From: Membranipora membranacea
Lineage: Eukaryota; Bryozoa; Gymnolaemata; Cheilostomatida; Membraniporidae
DNA: 64,000 bases
Assembly: GCA_914767715.1 (NCBI GenBank)
Contig: OU612071.1
Span: forward strand, 21,945,681-22,009,680
Direction of reading: 5' to 3'
Made by a program: the position numbers and the translations under genes. The notes beneath the pieces were generated by a model. The model saw only the letters and a program-made list of their open reading frames with translations. It was not told the origin of the DNA and ran no database searches. Positions 44,581-56,233 of the stretch are shown in pieces (positions within the stretch are counted from its first letter, which is position 1; each line of letters begins with the position of its first letter).

Positions 44581-45895
44581 ATGCATAATTAAGGTGTATG
44601 CCTGTATAATTGTACATTGTTTATTAAACTATGGTGAGTGAGTTTAATTTAAGATACACTAAATTTCGCAACCTAGGCAACAACGGGCGAAAAGCGAATC
44701 CCAAATGCCCGAAAACTAAACTCCTATAGGGTAGGCCTATGGTAGTATAGTGTAAGTAATCAGCCAAAACTGCCAATGAAGAGTTCATCTCCAACTGACT
44801 GAGTGGTGACAAAGTGAATATCAAATTCCAGCTAGCTAGTGCTATGTTGTCACTTCACTCTGACTGATCATATCCAACCAAGTACCCTTTCCCTATCCAC
44901 TAAAGATAAACAACCCATTTTGACTCTGAGAGAGATCAAGCAGGAGTGGGGAAACTTTTCAATATGGAGTAGCGTTGGTTGGGTGGTTGGCCATCAATAA
45001 TGTTAAGTTGGATGGATGGATGAAGACATATTTCGTCTTTCGCTTTTTGATCCAGAACCATAACAAGTTCTGTGACAAATGCCTGCATTTCAAGTTCCTC
45101 CCATTTTACTAGTGACACCAGAAGCACATCCAAATGCAGAATTGGATAAAACTAGGGATAATTACATGACATACACTGTGACATTGCATTGACTAGATTG
45201 GAAAGCAAGCAGTATGTGCTTGACACATACTTGACTTACTTCTCTACCTCCAGAAAAATGTTAATATAATTTGCATATATTTGGAGTTGCTCCCCCTCCA
45301 GCCATCCACACAAGACAGCATCGTTTTATTTGGATTTTACTAGGATTGGACCAACAGGAAATGCAGGGGTAAAAATATTTTAATTGATATACAAGTAATA
45401 TTATAATCATGTGGGAATGTGCCAACAGTATTTACAGCTATGTTTTTTGATTGTTATTCAGCAGACTGTTTGTACTGCAATGGTTGTCTGCACTTAATTT
45501 TTTGTAATAGAGGAGAACTCCGAAGGCACCTGGGTGCCTTTCTCAAGAATTGGACGTGACAACCCTGTCACAACCATCCAATGAGTTCATCAACACTCAT
45601 GTATCTTAAAAATTTGAATGTGAGGTCACCCACTGGAAGTTAATGTTAAGTGACAAAGTTGAGTAAATGTTGGCTAGCCATAATTTTATTACTTCCAGTC
45701 ATCTTCTCGAAATGCAAATTTGTCCTATTGAATTAACATTACTCCACTACAGTAGCCCCATCATGTAATTGGGGTCCAATGGTATTGAAGTAACTCACGG
45801 TTTAATCTCCTGACATTTTCTGACGGGAAGCCATGGTTTATTAGCTACTGAGTACCATCAAATCATCTTCTGATCTAAACCCACATATTATATAT
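44581..45895. other. Unassigned stretch with one open minus-strand segment
   Basis: A minus-strand frame at about 44936-45165 is open for some 75 codons after a possible acceptor (ATTATCCCTAG). Its composition is protein-like and it ends in a stop. Otherwise nothing is recognised. AAGGCACCTGGGTGCCTT near 45523 is a short perfect inverted repeat. Confidence 0.3.
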
Positions 45896-45903
45896 ATATA
45901 TAC

Positions 45904-46889
45904 TAGTGATGGCAAATTGTCAGATTTTGGCGAGACGGGACGAGACCGAGACAGCAAGAAAATTCGGGACGAGACTGGGACGAGACCGAGACATATAACG
46001 ATGCCGATAAAACATTCTTCAGATATCACAATTTAAAAGAATGGTGGATATTCATTCACTATCACTAGTGCAATCAGCTTATAGTACATTTGATTCAAGT
46101 TGTAACTTATGATCTATAGCAATAAGGATCTATGTTGAAACCGAGTTTCATCAAATTCTGTCAAGTATTTATTGAATTATAGAAAGCCACACGCTCGTGC
46201 AGATTTCCACTAATTCTTGCAAATTAAATTTTGTATGAGTATCAGCCTGCCACACATGATTGTCATTGCCCAAATTTATACTCATGATTTATGGGTGTAA
46301 TCCTACTGTAATCCTCCTCAGCCAATCTAAAACATAGGCCTATCTATAGTGATAACTAAATAAAATAGTTAAACCAAGGAGAAGCTGTTTCTTCTTGTTT
46401 ATTATACCAACCAGTCCAGTGATTCAGCTTCTGGATATGCTTAGGCTCAACTATCTCCTCATATTTATACAATTTGATACCCCATTAGTCATTGTATCCC
46501 TTCTCCCTCTTGCCCCAGGTCCAAATCAATGAGAAAGCTCCACATTGATCATCCATTCCATCTTTTTAGCAGAAGTTGTTTACATAGATATGGCCTTGAC
46601 TTATCAATCAAAACAGACAGCCAATCAATCAAATCTGACAGCCAATCAGATAACATTTCCGTTAAATATTTGCAGCAAAAGCATGACTAATAACTATCAT
46701 TCCATTATATCATAGTCAGAATTACATGTGACATCATATAATAACCAATGTTTTGACCAGCTACTACCATTTACAATGCCAGTGGTCTCGACCTGTAGTA
46801 AGAGTTGTCTGTCTCGACGAGACGAGATACTGTCCCGAGGAGACAAGTCTCGCGAGACCGGGAATTGTCCCGTCTCGTTGCCATCACTA
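45904..46889. mobile_element. Non-autonomous hAT-type element (986 bp)
   Basis: The ends TAGTGATGGCAA and TTGCCATCACTA are inverted repeats, flanked by a perfect 8-bp duplication ATATATAC (45896-45903 and 46890-46897). TAGTGATGG ends with an 8-bp duplication are typical of hAT. Both subterminal regions carry clusters of GGGACGAGAC / GTCTCG repeats in opposite orientation, likely transposase-binding motifs. There is no transposase inside. Confidence 0.88.
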
Positions 46890-47009
46890 ATATATACAGG
46901 TGTGAATATTAAGACATTTATATATCACTATATATACAATAGAACGATAAACTTGATAATACATAATATTCAGGATAGTTGTCTAAAGATGATTTAAAGT
47001 AAATTACAC

Positions 47010-47028
47010 CTTTAGCGGCGGCGGGAGT
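47010..47028 (-). CDS. Possible 19-base microexon
   Basis: The acceptor TTTGCTCTCTTTTCTTTATCCAG ends at 47029 and GTGTAA begins at 47009. The 19 bases between would code TPAAAK plus one base and would join in frame with the 60-base exon at 47397-47338. The pyrimidine tract is among the best in the window. No exon following in phase 1 could be confirmed. Confidence 0.28.
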
Positions 47029-47337
47029 CTGGATAAAGAAAAGAGAGCAAATGTTAGCTTGCTTTAAATTTAGCAATTTGTGAATTTTACCTGCTGCAAA
47101 TACTTAACTCCCTCAGGGTATACACAGTGCTACATTGACTGCCAGCAACTCACATTTCGGCACATATTATATAATATATTGACCACGGACCAAGTTTGTT
47201 TCTCCCTGAAACAGCTGAGGTCGGCTCAACGAATATGAATGGTTGAGGATGAATTTTTTTTCGCAATTCTTAGTTTTGGATTTTTTTACCAGATGAATTA
47301 ATACTAATGAAAACCGTGTGAGCCCTCTTTCTTTCAC

Positions 47338-47397
47338 CCTTTCTAGATATGTAGTTAGGGCACTGAGATCATTGCATTGGGAGCCGGATTCTAACAT
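47338..47397 (-). CDS. Possible first coding exon, unknown gene
   Basis: ATG at 47397 in context GCAAAATGT opens 20 codons (MLESGSQCNDLSALTTYLER) up to a GTGAAA donor at 47337. The frame stays open for 56 more codons if unspliced, so it could also be a plain short ORF. With the microexon at 47028 it would give the 5' end of a minus-strand gene; the hAT element at 45904 would lie in a later intron. Confidence 0.28.
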
Positions 47398-47399
47398 TT

Positions 47400-48528
47400 T
47401 GCCAAATTAAAAAATAACACATCATTTAAAAACCTGGTTTTCGCACAAAATTGCAGGTGAGTATAAACAAAAAACGGGAAAGATGGGACGTAGGCTATCA
47501 ATTCTTCACTGAACAGTGTCATAGTGCTACGATTGCTCACACGATATGGAGCAATGGCACCTTATAATCTAATCTGAAAATATACCGAAAGCGCTGCAGT
47601 TAAATCTATGATAAAAAAAGATTTGCCAGCCGTTGGTGAAGCATTTTTTTGACAGGAATATTTACTATCAAATCCCCATTTGAAGGCTATGCAAGGAAAA
47701 CTTTGATGTGTTTTACTGAATTTTATAGCTGGTTTCTTGGAATGAAAACACTCGGGCTATAGGTTTGATCAGCACATAACGCCAGCAAATTTGTAACTAA
47801 AAGGATCAGTCCAGATAATGAGATGTGACAGGGAGGGTGGAATATAGGGACGAGATGACTTGATGTTGCGAGATGGAAGTTCTAGACAATTGGTTGCATG
47901 AGAGTTGCCCACCTAAACCTGCACAAATGGTTCCCATGATACACTAGTTTGATTCTTCTCTGAGAGACCAAATACAGAAAATTAATGATGATACTACCCT
48001 GGAAAAAACTGAAACTCCCTGATATTACCACCACCAACCAACAAAAAAGAAAGGAGTAAACTGCTTGGACTTGTATGAGCGTAGTATGAGTAGTAGAGTA
48101 GTAGTGTACAAAATAAATAGCATTTTATTTTACCGGAGAGCTACAACAAATTGATTCAATCAAGTCCATTCACAGCTGTTCTAATTTCATTCTTCTTGTT
48201 GTGAAGCTGAGTTGGCTCATCATCTCTTTCTCGTGGTCTTATGTGTCTGTGAAGTTACTGATTGGGGGATTGGTGCCACTGCCTGCAGTTCAGAGAGTTG
48301 ACTACTAGCAAAATCTATTACTAACTCAGTGTTCCCCAACACATATTCATAATCAGTAGGCAGTTATTGAACAGGCCAATAAGAAAAAAGTAAGATGTAA
48401 TCAAGGAGTCTGTACCTCCCTGCTGTAACGGTCAATCATAACAAAGCCTGTGAAAATGAGAGCAACTCTTCATTTTTGAAGGTTTTAACGTGAGAGTGCA
48501 ATTCCGAACCGGTTACCTTATTACCCTG
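47400..48528. other. Unassigned stretch
   Basis: A strong plus-strand donor (TTGCAGGTGAGTATA) lies at 47457, without a recognisable exon before it. Nothing else seen. Confidence 0.3.
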
Positions 48529-48529
48529 G

Positions 48530-48843
48530 AGTGAGAATTATGATAGCAGCTGGACAAATCTTAATAACGTCTCAATTTATTCTGATGGGCTCTATGGGCG
48601 ATATTAATTAATATCCTGACAAAATTTAGTACACACGTAGAGTTTATCTACTCCACTGAATTTAATGCACTAGACACATCTCAATTTTGAATTTAGATTT
48701 AATTCAAGGCTTTTATAATACACAGTCTATTTAAATCATCGTATATGTGTACTAAATCTTGTCAGGATATTAATTGATATCGCCCATCAGAATAAATTGA
48801 GACATCATTAATATTTGTCCAGCTGCTATCATAATTCTCACTT
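48530..48843. mobile_element. Foldback MITE (about 314 bp)
   Basis: Arms of about 130 bp are inverted copies: GTGAGAATTATGATAGCAGC on the left and its complement ending at 48841 on the right, with GATATTAATT..ATATCCTGACAA and GTACTAAATCTTGTCAGG near the centre. It has no coding capacity. The target duplication is not clear. Confidence 0.78.
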
Positions 48844-48897
48844 ATGAATCGCTATGCTCGGTACCAAGATCTGTACATATCAAAAGTCAAAAGTATT

Positions 48898-50290
48898 GAT
48901 TGATTGATTGATTGATTGTATTCTATCACTAACATAAAATAATATATTGCGAGATAAGGGTGTTCATACTGAAAAGGAGCCAGCACATACAAGGAAAAAT
49001 AAGTTTAAACACTGATGGATGATTAAAAGAGAATATCAATTAAAATAATTATCGATACCATGCCTCAAAAACAGTCTTTACCAAGGGCACTTCTGTGTTT
49101 AATTGTTCGATACCTGCCTGAGGGGCATTTAGCAAGAAAATTGTTCATAAAGTGGACATCGTCATGGATATATCGGAGGGCAAGTGTTTTGGTACGCTTA
49201 GTCATAAGGCTGTCGAGATCATCTACTTGGAGTTTGAGCTTTGAGGCCTGATCAAAAAACTTGCTCAAACGTTTCTTGTCTTTAGCAAAAATAGTAGTGT
49301 ATAATATTGGTAAACAATAAGTGAGCAGGGAAACAATATAACTTTTAAATAACATAGTGGCAAGGGGCATGGTGCTAAGATGTACTAACTTCCTGACAAT
49401 AAATATACACTGCTCAGCTTTACTCACGACAGACTGAATGTGTTCTTCAACGCGCAGCTTTTGATCTAACATAATACCAAGATAAGTGACTTTGTCACAC
49501 ATAATAATGCTTTCACCATTTAAAACAATAGGAGGGGTATGGGGCTTAGTTCGTTGAGTAGAAAATAATATTTCCTGAGTTTTGCTGGCATTCAATAAAA
49601 GATTATAATCAGAGCATTGCTTAGAAATCCTGTCTATCTCGTTAAAGTATGAGTCTAGATCTTGTTGATTGGAAATGCAGCCAATGATACAGGTGTCATC
49701 AGCATACTTGATTATGGTAACATTGCTCAATTCAGATGTAATCCGGTCAGTTTATATGGAAAACAAAAGAGGACTTAAAACGGAGCCTTGAGGTGTACCA
49801 GTGTTTGTCCTGATGGGTCGAGATAGATTGCCGTCTACCATAGTTTTTTGTTCTCTGTCACTGAGAAAGCTAGATATCCACTCAGTGACTGCAGAGTCAA
49901 GGTGCTGGAGTTGTGAAATGAGACTGGAGACATTGATTGTATTGAAGGCTGACGAAAAGTCTAGAAATAAGCATCATGCATAATTGGTGGCTAGTTTGTC
50001 TATGAAAGTGGTTACTGTGGTAGTCAAGCAGAGAATGGCATCTTGTGTAGAACGGTCTGATCTATATGCAAATTGATGACTGTCCAAAGGCGTATGAGAG
50101 ATAACATATTGTACATATTGATCTTGCACAGGCAGCTGGTTAAAGCGATGGGTCTATATTGTTTCAGTTCTTGTGGATTTTTTACTTTAGGTAGTGGTTT
50201 TATAATAGCGGATTGGAGTTGGTGTTGGAGTTGTCTTTGCTGATATGGAGGAGTTGAATAATCTGGTGATAGCTGGAGCGAGTTGATAGC
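48898..50290 (-). pseudogene. Truncated LINE, reverse transcriptase part (CR1/L2-like)
   Basis: On the minus strand RT motifs follow in order: YRPIALTS (about 50165), HQFAYRSDRSTQDAI, LFLDFSSAFNTI (about 49950), NTGTPQGSVLSPLLFS (about 49790) and KYADDTCI (about 49705). An open 221-codon frame then runs to 49065, with YLGIMLDQ and the usual LINE C-terminal layout. Two in-frame stops (before LFLDF and after PLLFSI) and a frameshift near 50135 inactivate it. The 3' end is a (TCAA)n microsatellite at 48898-48920, the kind of tail made by this group. The 5' part is missing, the usual result of incomplete reverse transcription. Confidence 0.85.
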
Positions 50291-50339
50291 AACATAATTT
50301 CATCACTTTTATGAATTATGCCATCGCGTGAAATTTTAG

Positions 50340-53300
50340 ACAGCCCTTGACTACACAATTGTGACTACTGAAGAGTCAAGTGGATGTGATTACCAATTTT
50401 CGTCAACCAGACAGGCATAAACTTAATTTGGTTAGCATAAGATTATTTATTTAATTACCCTGACCATTTAATTCCATTGAGCAAAATACATGTTTAAAAT
50501 ATTTATATAATGTTGCACGATACTCCGACAATTTGTGTTGATGGCAGTTTTCCGGTTTTATTAAGACACGACTACTCCATTCAAAATGTCGCTAGCAACT
50601 GATCTTTATAAAAAATGCTACCAGCTTATAAAATTTTCACAGAACAACTTTACATTACAGAAAGATCTGGCAGGATTTAATTAATGATGCTCATTCAAGG
50701 ATGGTACATGACCTAGATATGACACTCAAAACAGGAGAATGAGCTTCCCAATTAAGTGATGATAAATGATAAATGATGAATGATAAAGCGATGATAAATA
50801 ACCCAATGCCGATGGTAAAGATTATATTAGGAAGTTATCAAGTAGCTTAATCTGTAATGCACAGTAACATTGAACAACCAACCACCAGTGGTGGATAATG
50901 TGGCATACAGGTACAAGGGTACCTGTATGTCACATATGCTCCCCCCTGGAGGCGATTGTCCTCAATCGCTAAATTCAAAGATGGTACATGATGGTGCACA
51001 TAACACTCAAAACAGGATATTGAACTTCCTGATTAAACATGACAATAACTAACATAAATGATGATAATAGGCAATTAGGAAGCTATCTAGTATCACAATC
51101 CATCATACATAGCAAAGCGGAGATTTAATCAAAGCACACTGCACAGCAACAATGAACAACCAACCGCCAGTGGTGGATAATGTGGCATACAGGTACAGGG
51201 GTCCCTGTTTGTCACATATGCTCCCCCCTGGAGGCGATTGTCCTCAATGGCTAAATAGAAAGCAGTCACAATTTAGGATGATAACAGATCACAGCTAACA
51301 AATATAAGAAACAGAATTTATAAGAAAATGCAAAAACAGAATACGTTCTCAAAGACAAAAATTTCATATACCTGTACAAAAGCGTTTCATTCTGACATAC
51401 CAAACAATTACATATTTCCCTTCCAAAGCTGAAGAGCCTCAAATTTGCTTCAGGTTCATAAAATAAAAACTAATCACTTTGTTCCTCTGTCACTCAATAT
51501 CCTCAATATAGCCTAAGAACCCTAGCTTTGCTTAGGTCCTACGAACAGTTGAACGTATAAGATATAATCATCAGCGGTTGTTGGAATGTTACTCCCATGC
51601 AGAAATATAATCGCCAGTGTCGAAGAGAGCGGATTGCGCTCGGCTTGTGTTACACTGCTGTTGTGACATATTCGTCGGCGTAGGATGTTCTTAATTGATA
51701 TCTATGGTATGTGATAGTTGCTTTTCTCTCACAGCATGCATGAAAGTGACGATGCTATGAGAATGGTTTGTGGTTTATAGATTCTACAGCATACCTTTTA
51801 GAATACACTTTAGGTCTTTTGATCACCATATACGTTGGTTTGGTAGTTGAATGATCTCTCTATCGTTGGTTTGGTAGTTGAGCGATCTACTTATGTGTTG
51901 GTTTGGTAGTTGATCGATAACCTTATACTTTGGTTTGGTAGATGACTCTAGTTCAGCTGATCAATCAGAGAAGATCTTTGATTATGCCAACATGCTCATG
52001 TTTTGTGGAGTATAAGTTAAATCCTGTGTTTTTTAAGTTGTCTGCAGCATACACATTCTCCGTATTACTTGGACTGACTGCCAGCTTTTTTCTATTTTTT
52101 TTTAGTTGCTCCTTTTACTTTTTGATGTTTCTTCCTTTCTCCTGTCTATTTGATTACAGCAGCATCAGTCTCACTCTGAAGGCATGAGTCCGAACCATCG
52201 GGGCACCACTTGTACGATACTCCGACAATTTGTGTTGTTGGCAGTTTTCCGGTTTTATTCAGACACGACTATACATGACCCTAGCAGCAAGCTGCCAGGC
52301 AAAATCCAAATTGCGACTACTCCATTCAAAATGTCGCTAGCAACTGATCTTTATAAAAAATGCTACCAGCTTATCAAATTTACACAGTACAACTTTACAT
52401 TACAGAAAGATCTGGCAGGATTTATTTAATGATGCTCATTCAAGGATGGTACATGACCTAGACATGACACTCAAAACAGGAGATTGAGCTTCCCAATTAG
52501 TGATGATAAATGATAAATGATTAATGATAAAGCGATGATAAATAACCCAATGACGATGGTAAAGAGTATATTAGGAAATTATCAAGTAGCTTAATCTGTA
52601 ATGCACAGTAACTTTGAACAACCAACCGCCAGTGGTGGATAATGTGGCATACAGGTACAGGGGTACCTGTATGTCACAAGGTTAAAAATATTAAAAGGTG
52701 TTCTAAACAATCTGACCTGACTGTCTCTGCATCCGTATCCTGATTTTTTTATCCTTGTTATTTCTAATGTCAGATGAGTGCTGATATAAGCGCTGATAGC
52801 ACAGATATAGCTGCTATCACCCAGAATTACACAACAATACCAAATATATTATATTATACAATCGATGAATTCACCCAATTTGTCACTTAAAATCTAATCT
52901 CAATATACACAAGTCTACACAGAATAACGTTCTGAATACTACTCTTTCACTTGACAGTCTAAAATACTACCGAATAGGACAACGGTCCTGATGCTACTCT
53001 GTGTTAATGCTAACCTATCAGTCTAAAATACTACTGTATAAGACAATGGTCCTTATGCTACTCCGTCTTAATGCTAACTTAACAGTCTAAAATACTACTG
53101 TATAAGACAACGGTCCTGATGCTACTGCCTGAAGCTGTGGCTGTTGCCTATATTGGTGTGCTCAATGGTGTATGCATGATGCAGCTTTGGCAGGCAGTTT
53201 CACTTTGACGATGATATTATTGTTGTGCAAGCAGGTAGTTTCACTTTGATGATATAAGTGTTGCGCAAGCAGGTTCAGCTGGTGCAAGTATTACTGAAGT

Positions 53301-53400
53301 TGGTGGTAACTTGTAGTTGTATTCTCTTTCTTCTTTTACTAGGAGCGATGGTAGCAGTATTGTGCTGTACTGGGTTTGATAATGCTTGTGCTGTAAACAG
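50340..53400 (+). repeat. Repeat X copy 1, interrupted by an LTR element
   Basis: 50340-50513 and 52679-53400 match 55240-55590 plus 59220-59645. Shared signposts: GACTACACAAT, TTCGTCAACCAGACA, TCTGACCTGA, GATGAGTGCTGAT, ACAACGGTCCTGATGCTACT, TTCATGATGCAGCTTT and ATAATGCTTGTGCTGTA. A TACTACTGTATAAGACAACGG-type block is repeated three times in this copy only (52960-53120). No coding potential is evident. Confidence 0.75.
50514..52678 (+). mobile_element. Coding-free LTR element with an extra LTR fragment
   Basis: LTR1 50514-50934 and LTR2 52211-52678 both run from TGYACGATACTCCGAC to CTGTATGTCACA. LTR2 has 47 bases that LTR1 lacks, between short CGACTA repeats. A third, partial LTR (about 50980-51224) with its own copy of the internal start TATGCTCCCCCCTGGAGGCG lies behind LTR1. 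TGGAGGCGATTGTCC, 12 bases after the LTR, is a possible primer site. The internal part (51225-52210) has no Gag or Pol; at 51830-51945 it holds four 30-bp units of TTGGTTTGGTAGTTGA. No target duplication was found, so recombination between copies is likely. TRIM/LARD-like. Confidence 0.75.
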
Positions 53401-54276
53401 GGTTTGATAGTGTTCGGCATTAGTTGTGTAGTATGATATTATTTCAATTCTCTCACCTTTCATAAAGTCAGTTGCTCTGGAGTTCAAGTCATCATATATT
53501 GTGGAAGGTGGGGACGCAATAATAAGCTGATGCTAAAAATAGAAAGCTCCGCAAACCAGGGTTAATTTAAAAATGTAATAAAACACCATTAAGTGTTGTG
53601 CTCATCTAAAAATCCTATCTACTGATAGGTTGTTAATCCTGCTGTGTATATTAAACTCAAAGTTAATTTCATAATAAAATCCTGACACCTTAAAATCAAA
53701 ATCATAATGTAAAATCATTAATATTTGTATGGATTATAAACTGGTACATCACCTTGTGGTTCAAAATGAGGTCATTGTTTTTAGATGGTTCATGTCATAT
53801 GATTTGTCCGAAATAACAATTAAAAAGCAAAAAAATTATGGAACTTTGACCGTTTCTGGATGGTTCCTGTCATGGGATTTGTCTGTAACAATGATTATAA
53901 AAAGCAAGCATTATTGAACTTTGAATCGTTTTTAAGATGGGTCCTGCCAAGATGTGGAAAGGAATTTTACAAAGTCTGCAGCTTTTGCTGCAAATTATTA
54001 GATGGTACCCTTGAGAATATATTCATGTGTGACAATGAGAGTGGCATTCTCCTTGCATACATATTTCCTCAAAATGAGCTCTGCAATCAGAGTTTCAGAG
54101 TTATCTAGCAAATGTAACTATCATTCAACAATATTATCATTTTCATTACCTTGGTTTGAATTACCTTTTGTCTGCTGACAACACCCTAATAATGAGTAAA
54201 GTGTTTACCTTCAATGTGTGGATTGAAAATGAAAATGTCTGGAAATGTTTAGTTTACCCATTGTATATTATTATGA
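53401..54276. other. Unassigned stretch with a 90-bp tandem duplication
   Basis: GATGGTTCATGTCATATGAT... and GATGGTTCCTGTCATGGGAT... (53785 and 53859) are two units of about 75-90 bp. No gene recognised. Confidence 0.4.
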
Positions 54277-54602
54277 TCAACAATTCACATAAATCAATTT
54301 TGGTGGGTTGAGACTGTCAAAGTTTTGAGTTGTACTGTAGCCTATACATGAATGTATAGCTTTAGGATTTTTGAGAGCAGATTCTAAAACATTTACATTC
54401 AAAGATTTACCATGATTACCCATCAGAGTGTTGTGTATGCATCTCATGAAGTGCAGTCTCAAGCTCACTATGATCTCTTCTTCTTTCCTTGCATTCTCAT
54501 ATTTATACCTGTAGCTACCCTGAAGTCTGATTAGATCTCCCCTTAGAAACACGGAGTGGGGAATGTAGTGATGACAAATCGGGTTTTCCATCCTCACTTT
54601 TT
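54277..54602 (-). CDS. Possible coding exon, unknown product
   Basis: The acceptor TTTCCTGTTCTATTAG ends at 54603. About 108 codons stay open to a stop at 54277. The peptide is protein-like (PICHHYIPHSVFLRGDLIRL, RKEEEIIVSLRLHFMRCIHN) but of unknown family. Phase does not match the end of the exon at 55022-54814, so they are not directly adjacent exons in this simple form. Confidence 0.33.
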
Positions 54603-54813
54603 CTAATAGAACAGGAAAGTACATGTGACTTATTGAAAAGAGCCAATGGTTTGGACATATTATGAGTCACCTATACCACTCTCTTTACAGCTGACGTGGT
54701 GGAATTCTGAAGCATTTCAGCATCCCTATATAAAACAGCACACCGATTGGTAATCTCAGTATGAGTCATCATAAGATCATCCTCAAAGAAAAGATTTAAC
54801 ATAATACATTTAC

Positions 54814-55022
54814 CCTGTTCTCTCTTGACACAATTGTCATACAGGGATCCTTGTGATATTTCGTATTTACATTTCCCGTAAACTGCTCAAACTCACTGGT
54901 GACATGATGGAGGCCACATGTCATGGCTATGTCTTGAGTGATTGGGATAATTATCCCAGGTTCATAATTGTGTACTGCACTTATCTTAAACAAAAGCTTG
55001 CCAATATCGCTACACTCATCCA
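54814..55022 (-). CDS. Possible internal coding exon, unknown product
   Basis: The acceptor GATTTTTTTTTTATCAG ends at 55023 and donor GTAAAT starts at 54813 after AACAGG. All 209 bases are open (two bases, then 69 codons), starting DECSDIGKLLFKISAVHNYE. Splice signals on both sides and normal amino-acid composition support an exon. The family is unknown. Confidence 0.4.
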
Positions 55023-55372
55023 CTGATAAAAAAAAATCTCAATTTACGAGAGTAATAGAAATAAATCTATCCGGCAGAAATTAATACAACAGGGCAATTA
55101 ATGCAATGGCTGTAGCTAGTAATAGCTCAAGTAGACATTCACTTGTCAAGTGGTTTCAGATTCACATGAGATGCTATAAAAGCACCAACACGGCCGTCAT
55201 CAAATATATTCTGCACCTATATGTGTATGTAGGTTAATTGCTGACTACACAATCAAGACCACCGTATTGTCAGAAGGATATAATTTTTACTATTTCGTCA
55301 ACCAGACAAGCAAAAATGTTTAACATGATTTAATATAAATTTATTGAGATACCATGACTATTTAAAATTAAA

Positions 55373-55399
55373 TGAAAATAAAAGGAACTATTTGTATTG

Positions 55400-55441
<42 letters not shown>

Positions 55442-55467
55442 ATACAAATAGTTTCTTTTATTTTCAT
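55373..55467. repeat. (AT)n flanked by a 28-29 bp inverted repeat
   Basis: ATGAAAATAAAGGAACTATT... (55373-55400) and its near-perfect complement (55439-55467) enclose about 35 bases of alternating AT. The whole could extrude as a cruciform. Confidence 0.85.
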
Positions 55468-55590
55468 ATATATATATATATTGCCCTCTAAATTGTCTGA
55501 CCTGAAGTTTCCTTACCCTTATCCTTGTTATATAAATGTTTGATGAGTGCTGATCTATATATTTAGCACTGATGTAGCTGATGTTACACG

Positions 55591-56228
55591 CAATATTTGA
55601 AAAATGATCGTTCAGAGAATTTTGATAATGAGACAATGTTGATGTGGTCTTCAATAGCCAATCCAGCTCATACCCATTCATGACACGTTTTAGTTGTTGT
55701 ACATTACTATTACATTATTACTGTCGGGGCATCCCTGCTGGATTAATAACCCAGTGAAGGGCGGATGAGTCTCACACAGACCAACGGCCACTCCCTGCAA
55801 CTGCTTACAGCTCCAGTCGTCAAGGTATCCTTGCCATTGGACCCAGTTATCAGCAGCCAAGCCAGTGGGGCTTTGGGGTGCATCTTAGTTCCACTATAAT
55901 CCAGGCACAGCTTCTGCTTGCACAGGACGACAAAAGTGCTGCGGCGACTGGGGAATGGTGACGGGAACAGGGTTGTGAAGCCTGGGAGTTCTTAGCCATG
56001 AACCGGCACGTAGGCGGTGAGGGTTTATTCAATTGCTCTGCTCTTTGATTTGGGACAGAAGGGTAGTTCGGTAGTTGTTCTCATGACTTAGCAGTCCTGT
56101 CTAGGATCCACTCTGCTCACCTCAATCAGAGGAAGGGGCTAGAAAAGGTGCCCTATACATAGTCTGTTCCCATTACCGCCCGGCTGTAATACCGCATTCA
56201 GAGGGCTCACCATTCAGCGGTAGAAAAC
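55591..56228 (+). other. 5' untranslated region of the LINE
   Basis: It is less AT-rich than the neighbourhood from about 55730 (CTGTCGGGGCATCCCTGCTG). No start codon in frame with the endonuclease was found; the ATG at 56229 is in another frame and stops at once. Confidence 0.5.
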
Positions 56229-56233
56229 ATGAA

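Noticed and set aside
44680-44720. X-box-like GCAACCTAGGCAAC and E2F-like GGGCGAAAAGCG near possible minus-strand exons
   Set aside because: Only one half of the X-box fits the RFX consensus and no transcript start could be linked.
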